Shown in pieces: positions 14,394 through 25,269 of a stretch of 64,000 nt of DNA (within the stretch, counting starts at the first letter, position 1; each line of letters begins with the position of its first letter). The translations under genes and the position numbers were made by a program. Origin of the DNA: Caprimulgus europaeus (taxonomy: Eukaryota > Chordata > Aves > Caprimulgiformes > Caprimulgidae); assembly GCA_907165065.1 (NCBI GenBank), contig OU015523.1:23029834-23093833 (forward strand), read 5' to 3'. A model generated the notes under the pieces. It saw nothing but the letters and a program-made list of their open reading frames with translations. It did no database searches and was not told where the DNA came from.

Positions 14394-15552
14394 TGTATTG
14401 GGTTTGCGTGGCAAGGCTTTGGTAGCAGTGGGGGAGGGGGGGGACATGGGGTGGCTTCTGTGAGAGAAGCTGCCAGAAGCTTCCCCCATGTCCGACCCGA
14501 CACAGCCAATGCCAGCCGGCTACAGGAACAGACCCGCCGCTGGCCAAGGCCGAGCCAATCAGTAACGCCTCTGTGATAACATAATTAAGAAAAAAAAGTA
14601 AGAGAGGGAATTAAAAAAAAAGCTGCACACTTTGCAGCGGGAGAGAGGAGTGAGAAGATGTAAGAAAAAACAACTTCGCAGACACCAAGGTCAGTGAAGA
14701 AGGAGGGGGGAGGATGGGCTCCAGGTGCCGGAGCAGAGATTCCCCTGCAACCTGTGGTGAAGACCATGGTGAAGCAGGCTGTCCCCCTGCAGCCCATGGA
14801 GGTCCATGGTGGAGCAGTGACCACCTGTAGCCCGTGGAGGACCCCACGCCAGAGCAGGTGGATGCCCAAAGGAGGCTGTGACCCCGCGGGAAGCCCGCGC
14901 TGGAGCAGGTTCCTGTCAGGACCTGTAGCCCGTGGAGAGAGGAGCCCACGCCGGAGCAGGTTTGCTGGCAGGACTTGTGACCCCGTGGGGGACTCGCGCT
15001 GGAGCAGTCCCTTCCTCAAAGGACTGCACACCATGGAATGGACCCATGCCAAAGCAGTTCGTGAGGAACTGTTGGTCATGGGAAGGACTCACGTTGGAGC
15101 AGTTGGTGGAGGACTGTCTCCCGTGAGAGGGACCCCACGTTGGTGAGGGGGAAGGAGACCTCCCCCTGAGGAGGAAGGAGCGGCAGAAACACCGTGTGAT
15201 GAACTGACCCCAACCCCATTCCCTGTCCCCCTGTGCCGCTGGGGGGAGAAGGTGGAAATCGGGAAAGAGATTAAGTCCAGGAAGAAGGGAGGGATGGGGG
15301 AGGTGTTTTAAGTTTTGGTTTTACTTCTCATTCTCCTCTAGTTTCGATTGGTAATAAAGTAAATTTGTTTTTTTTTCCCCCAAGTCGAGTCTGTTTTGCC
15401 CGTGCCAGTAATTGGTGAGTGATCTCTCTCCGTCCTTATCTCCACCCACGAGCTTTTCGTTATAATTTTCTCCCCCTGCCTATTTGAGGAGGGGGAGTGA
15501 TAGAGTGGGCTTTGGTGGGCATCCGGCCTCTAGCCAGGGTCAACCCACCACA
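14394..15552 (+). mobile_element. Solo LTR, ERVL-like, 1159 bp, with internal tandem repeats
   Basis: A complete LTR beginning TGTATTGGGTTTGCG and ending CAACCCACCACA, with the TG...CA termini of retroviral LTRs and exact 5-bp duplications on both sides. There is no internal proviral sequence, so it is a solo LTR left by recombination between two LTRs. It is GC-rich compared with its surroundings. A polyadenylation signal AATAAA lies at 15353-15358, near the 3' end. The frames inside it on both strands (for example 14694-15146) are non-coding by-products of GC-rich repeats. The same family recurs at 40519-41667 (minus) and 61334-61930 (plus, internally deleted). Confidence 0.9.
14725..15145 (+). 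repeat. Degenerate GAGCAG-anchored tandem array inside the LTR
   Basis: A module built around 'CCCACGC(T/C)GGAGCAG' recurs at irregular spacing (GAGCAG-like words near 14811, 14850, 14892, 14954, 15001, 15050 and 15096). Units are about 40-60 bp and diverged. The copy at 61334-61930 has lost most of them, which explains much of its shorter length. Confidence 0.75.
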
Positions 15553-15557
15553 TAAGG
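15553..15557. repeat. Target-site duplication, right (TAAGG)
   Basis: This matches 14389-14393 exactly and closes the solo LTR insertion. Confidence 0.9.
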
Positions 15558-15570
15558 ATATAGATTACAG

Positions 15571-15612
15571 TTTACAGTTTTAACTACTAGTGTTTACAGT
15601 TTTAACTACTAG
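15571..15612. repeat. 22-bp tandem duplication between LTR and CR1
   Basis: TTTACAGTTTTAACTACTAG occurs at 15571-15590 and 15593-15612. It fills most of the gap between the solo LTR and the next CR1. Confidence 0.95.
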
Positions 15613-15619
15613 CATCGCC

Positions 15620-17277
15620 ACACTGCCCAAGTCCTAGAAAGCAAAGGAAGGGTCCAGAAGAATGAAAAGCCACCCACTGTAGGAGAAGATCAGGTTCGGG
15701 AGCATCTAAGGAACCTGAAGGTGTACGAGTCCATGGGACCTGATGGGATGCATCCACGGGTCCTGAGGGAACTGACGGATGAAGTTACATAGCCACTATC
15801 CATCATATTTGAGAAGTCCTGGCAGTCTGGTGAAGTTCCTGCAGACTGGAAAAAGGGGAACATCACTCCCATTTTTAAAAAGGGTAACAGGGAGGACCCA
15901 GGGAACTACAGGCCAGTCAGTCTCACCTCTGTACCAGGCAATATCATGGAGCAGATACTCCCAGAAATTACGCTAAGGTGCATGGAGAATGAGAAGGTGA
16001 TTGGTGACAACCAACACGGCTTCACCAGGGGCAAATCGTGCCTGACCAATCTGGTGGCCTTTTATGATGGGGTTACAACGTTTGTGCACAAGGCTAAAGC
16101 AACTGATGTAATCTACCTAGACTTGTGCAAGGTGTTTGACACCGTCCCACGTGGTATCCTTATCTCCAAATTGGAAAAATGTGGGTTTGATGGATGGACT
16201 ACTTGGTGGACTACTGGCTGGATGGTCGCACTCAAAAGAGTTGTGGTCAACATCTCAAAATCCGAGTGGAAACCAGTGATGAGTGGTGTCCCTCAAGGTT
16301 TGGTATTGAGACCTGTGCTCTTCAACATCTTTGTCAGTGACATGGACAGAGGGACTGATTGCACCCTCAGCAGGTTTGCTGATGACACCAAGCTGAGCAG
16401 TGTGTTTGACACACTGGAGGGACGGGATGCCATCCAGAGGGACCTTGACAGGCTTGAGAAGTGGGCCTGTGTTAACCTCATGAAGTTCAACAAGGCCAAA
16501 TGCAAGGTCTTGCATCTGGGTCAGGGCAACCCCAAGCACAAATACAGGCTGGGCAAGGAGTGGCTTCAGGCCAGCTCTGAAGAGAAGGACTTGGGAGTGG
16601 TGGTAGATGAGAAGTACAACATGAGCCGGCAATGTGCGCTTGCAGCCCAGAAGGCCAACTGTATCCTGGGCTGCATCAAGAGAAGTGTGGCCAGTAGATT
16701 GAAGGAGATGATTCTCCCCATCTACTCCGCTCTCATAAGGCCCCACCTGGAGTACTGCGTCCAGTTCTGGAGCCCCCAACACAAAAGAGAAACGGATCAG
16801 TTAGAACGAGTCCAGAGGAAGGCCACAAGCATGATCCGAGGGCCGGAGCACCTCTCATACAAGGACAGGCTGAAAGACTTGGAGCTGTTCAGCCTGGAGA
16901 GGAGACAGCTCAAGGGGGGGATCTTATGGCTGCCTTCCAATACCTGAAGGAGGCCTACAAAAAAGCTGGGGAAGGACTTTTCGTAAGGGCAATTAATGAC
17001 AGGACAAGGGGAAATGGCTTTAAACTGGAAGAGGGTAGGTTTGTTTACACTAGATATTAGGAAGAAATTCTTCACTGTGAGGGTGGTGAGACACTGGAAC
17101 AGGCTGCCCAAGGAAGTTGTGGATGCCCTGTCCCTGGAAGTGTTTAAGGCCAGGTTGGATGAGGCTTTGAACAACCTGATCCAGTGAAAGGTGTCCCTAC
17201 TGATGGCAGGAGGGTTGGATCTAGATGATTTTTAAGGTCCCTTCCAGCCCAAACCATTATATGATTCTATGATTCTC
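15620..17277 (+). mobile_element. CR1 LINE, 5'-truncated, about 1.65 kb
   Basis: A plus-strand CR1 copy starting in the linker before the reverse transcriptase, running through the RT domain, the ORF2 C terminus and the 3' UTR, and ending in a tail of ATTCTATG-type units (about 17256-17277). The left edge is approximate, set where similarity to the CR1 ORF2 pattern starts. No clear target duplication is visible, which is normal for CR1. Confidence 0.93.
15628..17187 (+). pseudogene. CR1 ORF2 reverse-transcriptase remnant
   Basis: In a live CR1 this ORF encodes an endonuclease plus reverse transcriptase that copies the element's own RNA at the target site. The endonuclease is missing here. 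The RT frame is interrupted by a TAG at 15790-15792, then stays open from 15946 to 16947 (333 codons) with the SGVPQG motif (residues 113-118) and the catalytic FADD box (residues 144-147). It shifts frame in a run of seven G near 16914-16920. The C-terminal segment with RHWNRLP and LEVFKARLD reappears in a third frame up to 17187. With one stop and at least two frameshifts, it cannot make an active protein. Confidence 0.93.
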
Positions 17278-20200
17278 TTTCACTAAAATCTTGGGTTTGC
17301 TTATCCTGTGAACCCTAGTTCCAAGTGTCACATATTTGAAAGTCAGTACATGAATTGAAGGTATTAATATGAATGGCTTTATTAAAAATTAAAGACAAAA
17401 TGTGAAATACTGGGCCCTGTTAAAATCCATGTCAGCTTCACCATTGACTTTTACAGACCTAGGAGTTCATCCTAGATATAAAAGATGCATGGATCTCTGT
17501 CGTGTGATACGTGCCTTGTGTACAGGAGTCAGTACTGGAGAATAGCTGTGTTATATAGGGCTTTTTTCCCATGTGATTTTGTGTCCAGTCAGTATCTGAA
17601 TTTTTCATTGTTTTGCTGTTGGTTTTACTCTAACATTTCTTTTAAGTCATGTGATAGCAGTACAAAATTACCAAATAATGTTCCTGTGTTTTTCTCTTCT
17701 TTGTAGTTATTGGTAGCAAGTAACACCAGTAAAATCTGAGCCTTGACACATTTATGTCAAAATAAACTCAAAAATTAAGTAGAATTTAGCAAGATGGCTA
17801 AATGTGTTTTCAGATCAGAGACCACTGGAAAACCTCTGCAGTTATCAAAGAAGTTCTGCACATCATGGAAATTCACCAACAGTACTTAGGCTGAAAACAC
17901 TATGCAAGATGTACAATTGCAATGCACATTAGGATTCCTTGTTATGAACCACTGCTTATCTTTGTCTACAGCACAGGCAATCACTGATTTGGGAAGCAGA
18001 AGTCCAAACTATTTTATAGTTTATGTTTTCAATCCAGAACTCCTCTGATAATAGTACATGACAAAGCACAACATTTTCAGATTCCTGAGGAAGGAATATA
18101 TTGTTCAAACTGTGCAGAGACAACAGACGGGATAGGGATATATCATCAACTTAATCAAATTGCCTTGCCTTTGTTGAATTAAGTGGGATTATTAACATTA
18201 CTTAAAGTAATTTATAGTAGTTTAACAGCCTTAAGTCAATCTATTCAAGGAACATTTTCTGTTTTCTTGTGAAAAAAGCACCTGGATTAATTCTGGTAAT
18301 TTCATTTTACCTAGCAGTTCAACCGTGGCTAACTTTAATTAGAAATGCCATACATACAATACATAAGACCAGATACATTTTAATTCCCAGAACTAAAATT
18401 GTGAACTGGATCCACATTTTGTTACTTTTACTAGAGTGGGAAATAGCAAAGGTGTATCTTAAGAATACAGTTTCTTCTCACTGTGTTTCCCTTAGCTTTG
18501 CTGAACATTAGCAAGATATTACTATAGATGCAACACAAACACAAAACACTTTTAAAACAAAGAAGGGATAAACTCTGCTCTAAGTTCCATGACATTTCAG
18601 TAGGGTTAAAAATGATGGAAGTCTAAGAGAAGTTTGTTGTATTTTACATAAGTGAAATGAGAGAATTCAAGATGGAAAATTGCCCTTAATCTGTTTTTGT
18701 GTGTCTAGTTATTCTTATTCTCCTTACACCAAGTTTGTTTTCAAACAGACCACTCTAGGAGTTTTGCCTGCATGAATACCAAAAGATCAGCACTCCCTTT
18801 TGATGTGCTGTATGAGATTTTGCACTGCTGGGACAACTCTTCTAAAGAGCAGTGAAAATATAAACCAATAGTTTAAAGCCAACTAGGACTTTAATATCTA
18901 AAAAAAATAAAATAAATTCTAAAAAAGTCCCATATTTACTACTTCAGATTCATTAGGCTAATCTATATGGAACTTCTCTAAACTCACATTATTTGCTCAT
19001 TTGGAGCTTTTACAGTTTTACGAATCAATATTAAGGTATGCTTTGACCCACCAGACAGTAAGAGCTCCTTTGAATCTATTGCAATCCATTCCACTAGTAC
19101 CAAGAGGGTCTTAAAGCTCTTGGTTACGTGCTTTCTGAGAATACACACAATGGCGAAGAGTTTGTAATTTTTATTAAATGTTTACTGAAAAACAGTGCAG
19201 GTTTATTTGCAATACTTTCTTAAATGAAATAAGTTAACTTTATGAGTTGTTCCATCTCACAAACATATATAAGCATTTGCTTGCAGTGCAAAACACACAC
19301 CCTGCGGTTCAGCTCCATCCAGCTATGCCAACACTTTCCAGTAGAAAATTTCTGTTAAAAGAATGGAGTCAGGTGGCAGTGCAGAGCTCATGCACTACAC
19401 TGCTCTGTTTTCCACCTATTTCTCTGTGGGATATGACACTTAGCATTGTATTTTCTATTTTCTAACTTGCTGGATCCTTCCTTTCTTTTCTAAGTTCGAG
19501 ATTTAACATGCAACCTGGAAAAAAGTATCAGAAGTAAAAGATAATCTCCACTCTGCCTTACTGCAATTTGCTGCAGCTGTTCTGGTATATTTGCATAATG
19601 CCCTTTTTACCACAGAAATTTTCAAAAACACCTATTTCTTTTTCACTGTAGAAACGTGCTAATGTGCAGAAGTACAACATGTGTTTGGAATAACAATAAT
19701 ATCTGATTCATCTTAACTACTCTCTACAGAAAGTGAATTTCTTTATGACTGCTAAAGTTAATGTATTTTAGTATCCTAAATATGAAATAGTTTTATCTGG
19801 TCTTCCATAAGTAGAAAAATATATTATCAATTATAATTCTATTTTTATTTTGTAAGTTTAATACATATGTTCTTAATTCATATTCCTAAGAAGATACCGC
19901 TGAATCTTCTAGATATTGAGTTAATGCTAAAGAAGTACTATTTTCACTATTAAACTGTTATTATTGTCTTGCTATGAACCCATTTTTTCATCCAGTTTGA
20001 ATTACAATATCAGAATGAAAGTGTTTGTACATTCATCTTTTCTTAAGAGATCCATTTCTGAAATCAGAAAACCTATTCTAAACTTGTTTTCCCTATAAGA
20101 CTTTCTCTGCTTCTGATTCATAATATTAAAGATTGAAAGAGAGAGTAGTTAATACAATGTATGAAAAGTATTTTCAATATTACATAATAGCCAAACACGA

Positions 20201-20778
20201 TGGATAATGGTATTTCATAATATTTAGGAATTAAAGAATATTCAGAGTCCTTGTATTTTAATATATTATCTAATCATGCTTGTTAAGTTACCTAAAAATA
20301 TTTCAGTTTTCTATATTTTGATTCACGAAGCCTGGAAATATTTAGTAATTTTGCTTCAACAATATAAGGCAAAGAGCACATAAGCCCATTATTTCTGTGA
20401 CAAAGCCTGAGTCTCTCTACCGAGTAACATATTTTTAACTCTAGATATGGAAACATATTATTCAGTAGATGTGTGATGAAAGTGGTTGATTTCATTTTGT
20501 ATGACCAAAAAAGAGCTTCAAATACAGCAATTTCCCTATAAAAGTAATTGAATCAATGAAACTTTGGATTGGGACTCAGCAGGTAGAAAAGTGCTGTCTG
20601 TTTATTACTAGACTGTTAACGAGTTTAGTCTTCTTTTCTTTCTACTTATTTCTTATTCTTCTTTCTTCCTCTTTCTCTTCCTCTTGTTCTTGTAATTCAT
20701 ATCTATGGATGGAAAATGCCATTTAAACATTAGGGATTATTATTTTCAATGGCACTACTATAACCTGCCATAACTGCT
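17278..20778. other. AT-rich unique sequence, no gene recognised
   Basis: There is no transposon boundary, coding frame with family motifs, or RNA gene that I can identify. The longest frames are under 85 codons. Confidence 0.55.
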
Positions 20779-20784
20779 ATAAAA
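20779..20784. repeat. Target-site duplication, left (ATAAAA)
   Basis: This matches ATAAAA at 21224-21229. The 6-bp length is typical of class II (ERVK, alpha/beta-like) integration in birds. Confidence 0.85.
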
Positions 20785-21223
20785 TGTTGTAGATCACTAA
20801 GAGATGTTGTACAATCAGAGGCTTTAGCAGAAGCAGTGAGGGTATTGAAATGGCTCAGGCCGCAACTTAGGCCCTTGACATAAGTCAGGGTAAATTAACA
20901 GAAGTCTCCAGGATACTTACTTGTCCCTGGGACTTCAAAGAACTTCAGACAAACAACTTTAACTAAGCTGGGAAAAAGAAGGGAGCTGGCCATCGCAAGG
21001 TAAGGAGTATCCTGTTGATGTCCTTGGGACGTGAACAGAGCAATACCACCTGTTATAACAAAGAGAAAGTTCCCAGGAAAATTAATGAGCCAATCAGTGT
21101 GGGTCTTTGGGAATATGCATGGGCTTGATTAACCACTGTATATAAGGAGCACATATGTAATCAATAAACGGAAGTCTGCTGAACTCTCATATTGAGCGTC
21201 CAGGTCTTCCCTCCGGCGCAACA
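20785..21223 (+). mobile_element. Solo LTR, ERVK type, 439 bp
   Basis: It starts TGTTGTAGATC and ends GGCGCAACA, with matching 6-bp ATAAAA repeats outside. A TATA box (TATATAAGG, 21139-21147) lies only 24 bp before a polyadenylation signal (AATAAA, 21163-21168). The same compact layout occurs in the provirus LTR at 27937-28249, and the U5 ends are alike (CATATTG..., then a C-rich stretch and CTCCG). It is therefore a relative of that class II family. No internal sequence remains. Confidence 0.85.
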
Positions 21224-21229
21224 ATAAAA

Positions 21230-22993
21230 CATGTTGTTCCTTTTCATTTCATAAACATTTTCATATAAAACAATGATATTTTCAAAAAGTAGATAGAAGT
21301 TAGGTGTACTACTCAGTAAATCCTACTATAAGGATTTAAGTGTCTTGATTCACATATCCTCTGTGGAAAGGTTGAAAAAAAAAAAGAATTCTTCTTTCAT
21401 GAAAATACATACTTTGACATTTTATTGTCTTTAATATCCTGCTTTCCTTAAAAATTCTTTTCTGTAAAAAAAAATAAACCACCAGTAATCGTTATGTTAT
21501 GTAGCAAATACCTTTGCTGCCCCTTCATCACTGGCCAGCAAGTGTTAAAGAACAACTGTTCAATTTTGACTGTCAGTAGCCACTGGTTGTTACAATACCT
21601 TTCTCCTCCAGATTTAAAAATCTTTACCGTTCTCAGTGTATTCTACATCAAAGTTATTGAGCCTGTAATCAAGTCAATAATCAATATTATTTTTGATTAA
21701 TGCACTGAATGTATTCAACATTGTCAATATATCTAAATCTGTTACTTTACAACACCTTTTATAAGACAATTATGTGTGTTTGTTTTATATTATCTCCAAT
21801 TTTTAAAATGTTCTTTTCAGTAGAAAAACTAGAATTGACTTCAGTGACCAGTTCTAGTCTTACCACCTTTGCATGTAGAAGTAAACTAATCTCCTTAGCT
21901 TGTTTATTCTGTTAAAAGCTTTTAAAGAATCAAAGAATTAATATGTGCTAAAATGAAGTAGCTAAACATGGAGATAAATGGTAGCTATATTTTAAATTAT
22001 AATTCTTCAGCTATAACTTACAGTGATTTGATTAAGTTAATGGAGCTTCTAAGAATGAGAATCTCAATTCACAGAATTGATATTTTGCCAGTGTTAGGAA
22101 TAGAGTAAATTTTCTGATTGCCATCTGTAATCTGTGGCAGTTCTATAATATCTATTGGACTCAAAGCTCTTCAGAGAATGAACTGCCTTATTAAAGGTGT
22201 AAATAAAGCTATTTGTATATCTGTAGTACTATGTGAAGACTTAAAATCACATAAGTGCAGGTTATAGTTAATGACAGTCTTTTAAAATTAGATTTCATAT
22301 TAAGAAGATCACAATTAAATTACTCTGAATTTCATACAAAAATTATTCTGAAGAGGGAAGATGACATTTTCAATCACAATTTTAATGGCACTATTAATAA
22401 AGTAGTTTCATTATAAAGGACTACAGGTTCTAAAATGTGAATGGAACTTATTAAGAAATGTGTCATAAAGACTCTGTGAGGAGCACACAGTAACTGGGTA
22501 GGAACGCAAGCATAAACTACATAATGTAGTCAAGGTGTTTATACAGAATGCCCAGAATCTCCAAAACATTGCAAGTGCTTTTCTTAGATGACCCTATGTT
22601 ACATTTTATACCTTTGATTACAGATTTAATATTCTGAGATTTGTTTGTGAGCCAGGACAGACAAAAAAACTCAATTTGAAAGAAGGTTTACAATTCAGAA
22701 TTGAATGCATATTGGATATTTTTTTAATAGACTACGTTAGATAACTGGAATATTGATGTAATGGTTTTTCTCAAGATTATAGTTTCCTTTCCACTAATAT
22801 CATGTTTGAATGCAAAATCATTAATCTGGTATTGAACATGAGCATGAAGCAGATTTAAAACCACAGAAACCAGAGCTTAGTTTCTCTGTGTACTCTTATA
22901 CCAAAATAAATAAAAGATTTGTTTTATTTTCATTCCTCATATTTTTTGCATCCACACTATAAGCCAATATATCTCAATTTTATATTTTCATTC
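21230..22993. other. AT-rich unique sequence, no gene recognised
   Basis: I see no coding, RNA or mobile-element signature. The two frames near 21494 and 21709 (68 codons each) lack recognisable features. Confidence 0.55.
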
Positions 22994-22998
22994 CAATG
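22994..22998. repeat. Target-site duplication, left (CAATG)
   Basis: This matches CAATG at 23620-23624, on the two sides of the ERVL-type LTR. Confidence 0.88.
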
Positions 22999-23619
22999 TG
23001 TGGTGGTTTCACTCTTTTGGCTTGCAGCCAAACACAGTCACTCTCTCAAGTCTCCCCACCCCTCCAGGGAGTAAGGGAGAGAATTGGAAGGATAAGTGAA
23101 AGGAGACTCATGGGTGAGATAAAAACAATTTACTAATTAAAATAAAATTACCATTATAATAACAGTAATAATAGAATATACAAATGAGTGATGCACAGTG
23201 CAATTGCTCACCACCTGCAGACTGATGCCCAGCCTGTCCCAGCTAGCAACCCTGGAGCTGAGAGAGCCCCAAAATTGAAACCATAATTCTCGAAGCGTGA
23301 GCCCGAGCGATCCCCAAGAGAATACCCCTGTTTTCTGTCAGGCCTGGTTAATACACTAAACATGATGTGCTATGATATGGAATATGTCATTAGCACATCC
23401 AAATACCAATTTCAGGTTTTGCTACTCACTATACTTCTCCCTCCCAGTCCTAATGCACCTACGAATCAGCCAACCATCATGACCTTGGACTCCAGCAGCA
23501 ACTAATAACATTAGTATTTTATCAACATTCTTCTCATAACAAATCCCATACTGAAACTAAGACACAGATATTCTATCTTCTAAGAAGAAAATTAACTCCA
23601 TCCTAGAGAAACCAGGACA
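22999..23619 (-). mobile_element. Solo LTR, ERVL type, 621 bp, minus orientation
   Basis: Read on the minus strand, the element starts TGTCCTGGTTTCTCTAGG, continues with an AGTTAATTTTCTTC block, and ends GAAACCACCACA. This is the pattern of a common avian ERVL LTR family. The + strand boundaries carry the exact 5-bp duplication CAATG. The same 5' block begins the partial LTRs at 36916 and 56638. There is no internal ERV sequence, so it is solo. The frame at 23557-23793 overlaps its end and is not a gene. Confidence 0.88.
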
Positions 23620-23624
23620 CAATG
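23620..23624. repeat. Target-site duplication, right (CAATG)
   Basis: This matches 22994-22998 exactly. Confidence 0.88.
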
Positions 23625-24049
23625 TTATTACTGGAGGACTATGAGAGGACATAAAAATAGCAAGGTTGGCTTTATGTAATGTATAATATACAAAACGTAT
23701 ATTTACATTTAAAAAAACATGTCCTTTAGAATTGAAAAGTACTCGGCAACTAAACATGGCAATTAAAATGAAGAAAACGCGACTGTCACTCATGAAGTGT
23801 CATATTTGTCAATTGCATCAGCACATGCTACTCTTCCTCACAAATGTTCCTTACCAAACACAATGCAGTAGACAAGGATTACTGTAGTAAAAACTGTATC
23901 ATAATGCACGGAGGCAGGGACATATTGCATCTATGAAAAAGGCAGATGTGATGTCAAAGTATATTGATGTTAGTTCTTCAAATATACAAAACCATATCTT
24001 TTTTTCAAGGAACTACTGAGTCTTTCTGTTGGATATTGGCTTGAGTTTA
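23625..24049. other. Unique sequence, no gene recognised
   Basis: Nothing identifiable between the ERVL LTR and a possible ancient LINE fragment. Confidence 0.5.
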
Positions 24050-24310
24050 GTCAATCTGTTGTGAAGATAGAGAAACTTGAGACAGAAGAGGCACAGACAA
24101 TGATTAGCAGGATGTGGAATCTTTTTTATGAGAAGTGATTGAAAATACTTGTTTAAGCTAGCACTCTGGAATCTGTTGAAGGATATGATTTGTTCTATAA
24201 ATATATGGAAGAACAGCTGAATATAGAACCAAGGAGAATTGTTCTAGGATTGACAGATGTTTTAGGTACAAAAGCAATTCAGTGTAAAATTGTGTTCCAT
24301 ACAGGATTAA
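24050..24310 (+). mobile_element. Possible ancient CR1/L3-like LINE fragment
   Basis: Word order resembles the conserved end of CR1-clade ORF2 (the 'arg-ala-thr-x-met-ile ... glu-arg-leu ... leu-phe ... gly-asp-met ... tyr-lys-tyr-met' stretch). Here it is heavily decayed, with CAATGATTAGCAGGATG and GGATATGATTTGTTCTATAA. No intact frame remains. The match is by pattern only and could be wrong. Confidence 0.35.
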
Positions 24311-24466
24311 AAGTGTTACAGTTCATAGTTTTCTCTTATAGGGGCAATTCTTGATACATTAGGGGCTCTCTCCAAATTTATGGCTTTCAGGGTTTTATTT
24401 TAAAAAAAAAATGTATAGGAATAAAATTTCCTAACTTTTTAACCTCTATTACCCTAATTCACGGCC

Positions 24467-24472
24467 ACTATC
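24467..24472. repeat. Target-site duplication, left (ACTATC)
   Basis: The exact 6-bp repeat of 28250-28255. It defines the left edge of the provirus. Confidence 0.93.
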
Positions 24473-24494
24473 TGTTGGGGAATGGCTTGAGGAG
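24473..24494 (+). repeat. Truncated 5' LTR stub (22 bp)
   Basis: These 22 bases are identical to the first 22 of the 3' LTR (27937-27958). The match then stops abruptly. There is no U3 promoter, R or U5 on this side. The terminal bases needed for integrase recognition are present and the duplication lies directly outside. Confidence 0.9.
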
Positions 24495-24615
24495 TCCGGG
24501 TCCTCAGAAGGCTAAAAGCTCTATTTTATGTAGCTCAAGCCGGATCTGACTGCAGTCTGAGGGGCGTCTACCTAAAGTCGTTGAAAACGCCGCTAGGATC
24601 ACAGCTGTGAGTATT
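24495..24615 (+). other. Untranslated leader before gag
   Basis: About 120 bp joining the LTR stub to the first gag codon. It has no match to the U5 end of the 3' LTR and no recognisable primer-binding site, unlike the leader at 25560-25740. Confidence 0.6.
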
Positions 24616-25258
24616 ATGGAACGAGAGGTAGCGAAAAAATTATTATTACGCTTTTTAGAAAAGCGCCGCGTCGGTCAGTTTTATAATCTCGCCGAACTTC
24701 TTGCCTTAAGGTAAGGCGAAGGGACATTTTAAAGGTCCTATTGCAGTGTTTGACGAGAGTGAATGGCGGGACTATGGGGACACTTTGTGGAATTTGGTCA
24801 TTGATGACGATAAGGCTGCAAAGAAGTTGATGAAAACGTGGTGAGAGGTGAAAAATCAGGCGGGACGGCAAGAAGATGGCCCCGCTGGCGGCAGTCGCCG
24901 GGCGGGGGACGTGGATGCAATGAGGGGATGGCAGCGGCGAGGCGGCCGGCGCGCTGCGGCTGAGGCTCCCCCCGATCCTCCCCTGGCCAGCCCAGCGCTG
25001 CTGTCCCGCTAGCTCCTGTTGGTCAGCAACTGTGCCGCCACCCAGCGCTCGCCGAGGGAGACGGGCGAGCTCATCTCCCCTGCGGCCGGGGCTGGCTGTG
25101 TCCGCCCTGGCTGCGGCACCGCGGCTGCCCCTCGACCGGGGTTTGTTTGCAAACTGCACCCATTTTGTGGGGGGGCCGAGCCCACCCGGACCGCGCTCGC
25201 CGCTCGCCACATTGCTGCCCTCGCGAGAGGGAGTGGGAAACAGTGGAGCTGGCCTTGA
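24616..25258 (+). pseudogene. ERV gag N-terminal remnant (matrix plus Ala/Pro-rich segment)
   Basis: Gag forms the retroviral core; its N-terminal matrix domain binds membrane. The ATG at 24616 opens a short basic, Leu-rich segment that stops at TAA (24712-24714). The sequence resumes one frame over with an acidic DESEW motif near 24752-24766 and a WNLVIDDD-like helix, then meets a TGA at 24842-24844. Beyond it the same frame runs into a very GC-rich Ala/Arg/Pro/Gly segment broken by a TAG near 25011, ending at TGA 25256-25258. Capsid and nucleocapsid are absent. Assignment as class II gag rests on position and general character. The 243-codon frame on the opposite strand is a composition artefact. 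Confidence 0.7.
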
Positions 25259-25269
25259 CACCGGAAGAG

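Noticed and set aside
14694..15146. 150-codon plus frame and 164-codon minus frame
   Set aside because: Both lie entirely inside the GC-rich tandem array of a solo LTR. They are repeat by-products and are not conserved in the sister LTR copies.
16255..16782. 175-codon minus frame opposite the CR1 RT
   Set aside because: An antisense shadow of the CR1 ORF2 frame. Similar mirror frames occur in other CR1 copies.
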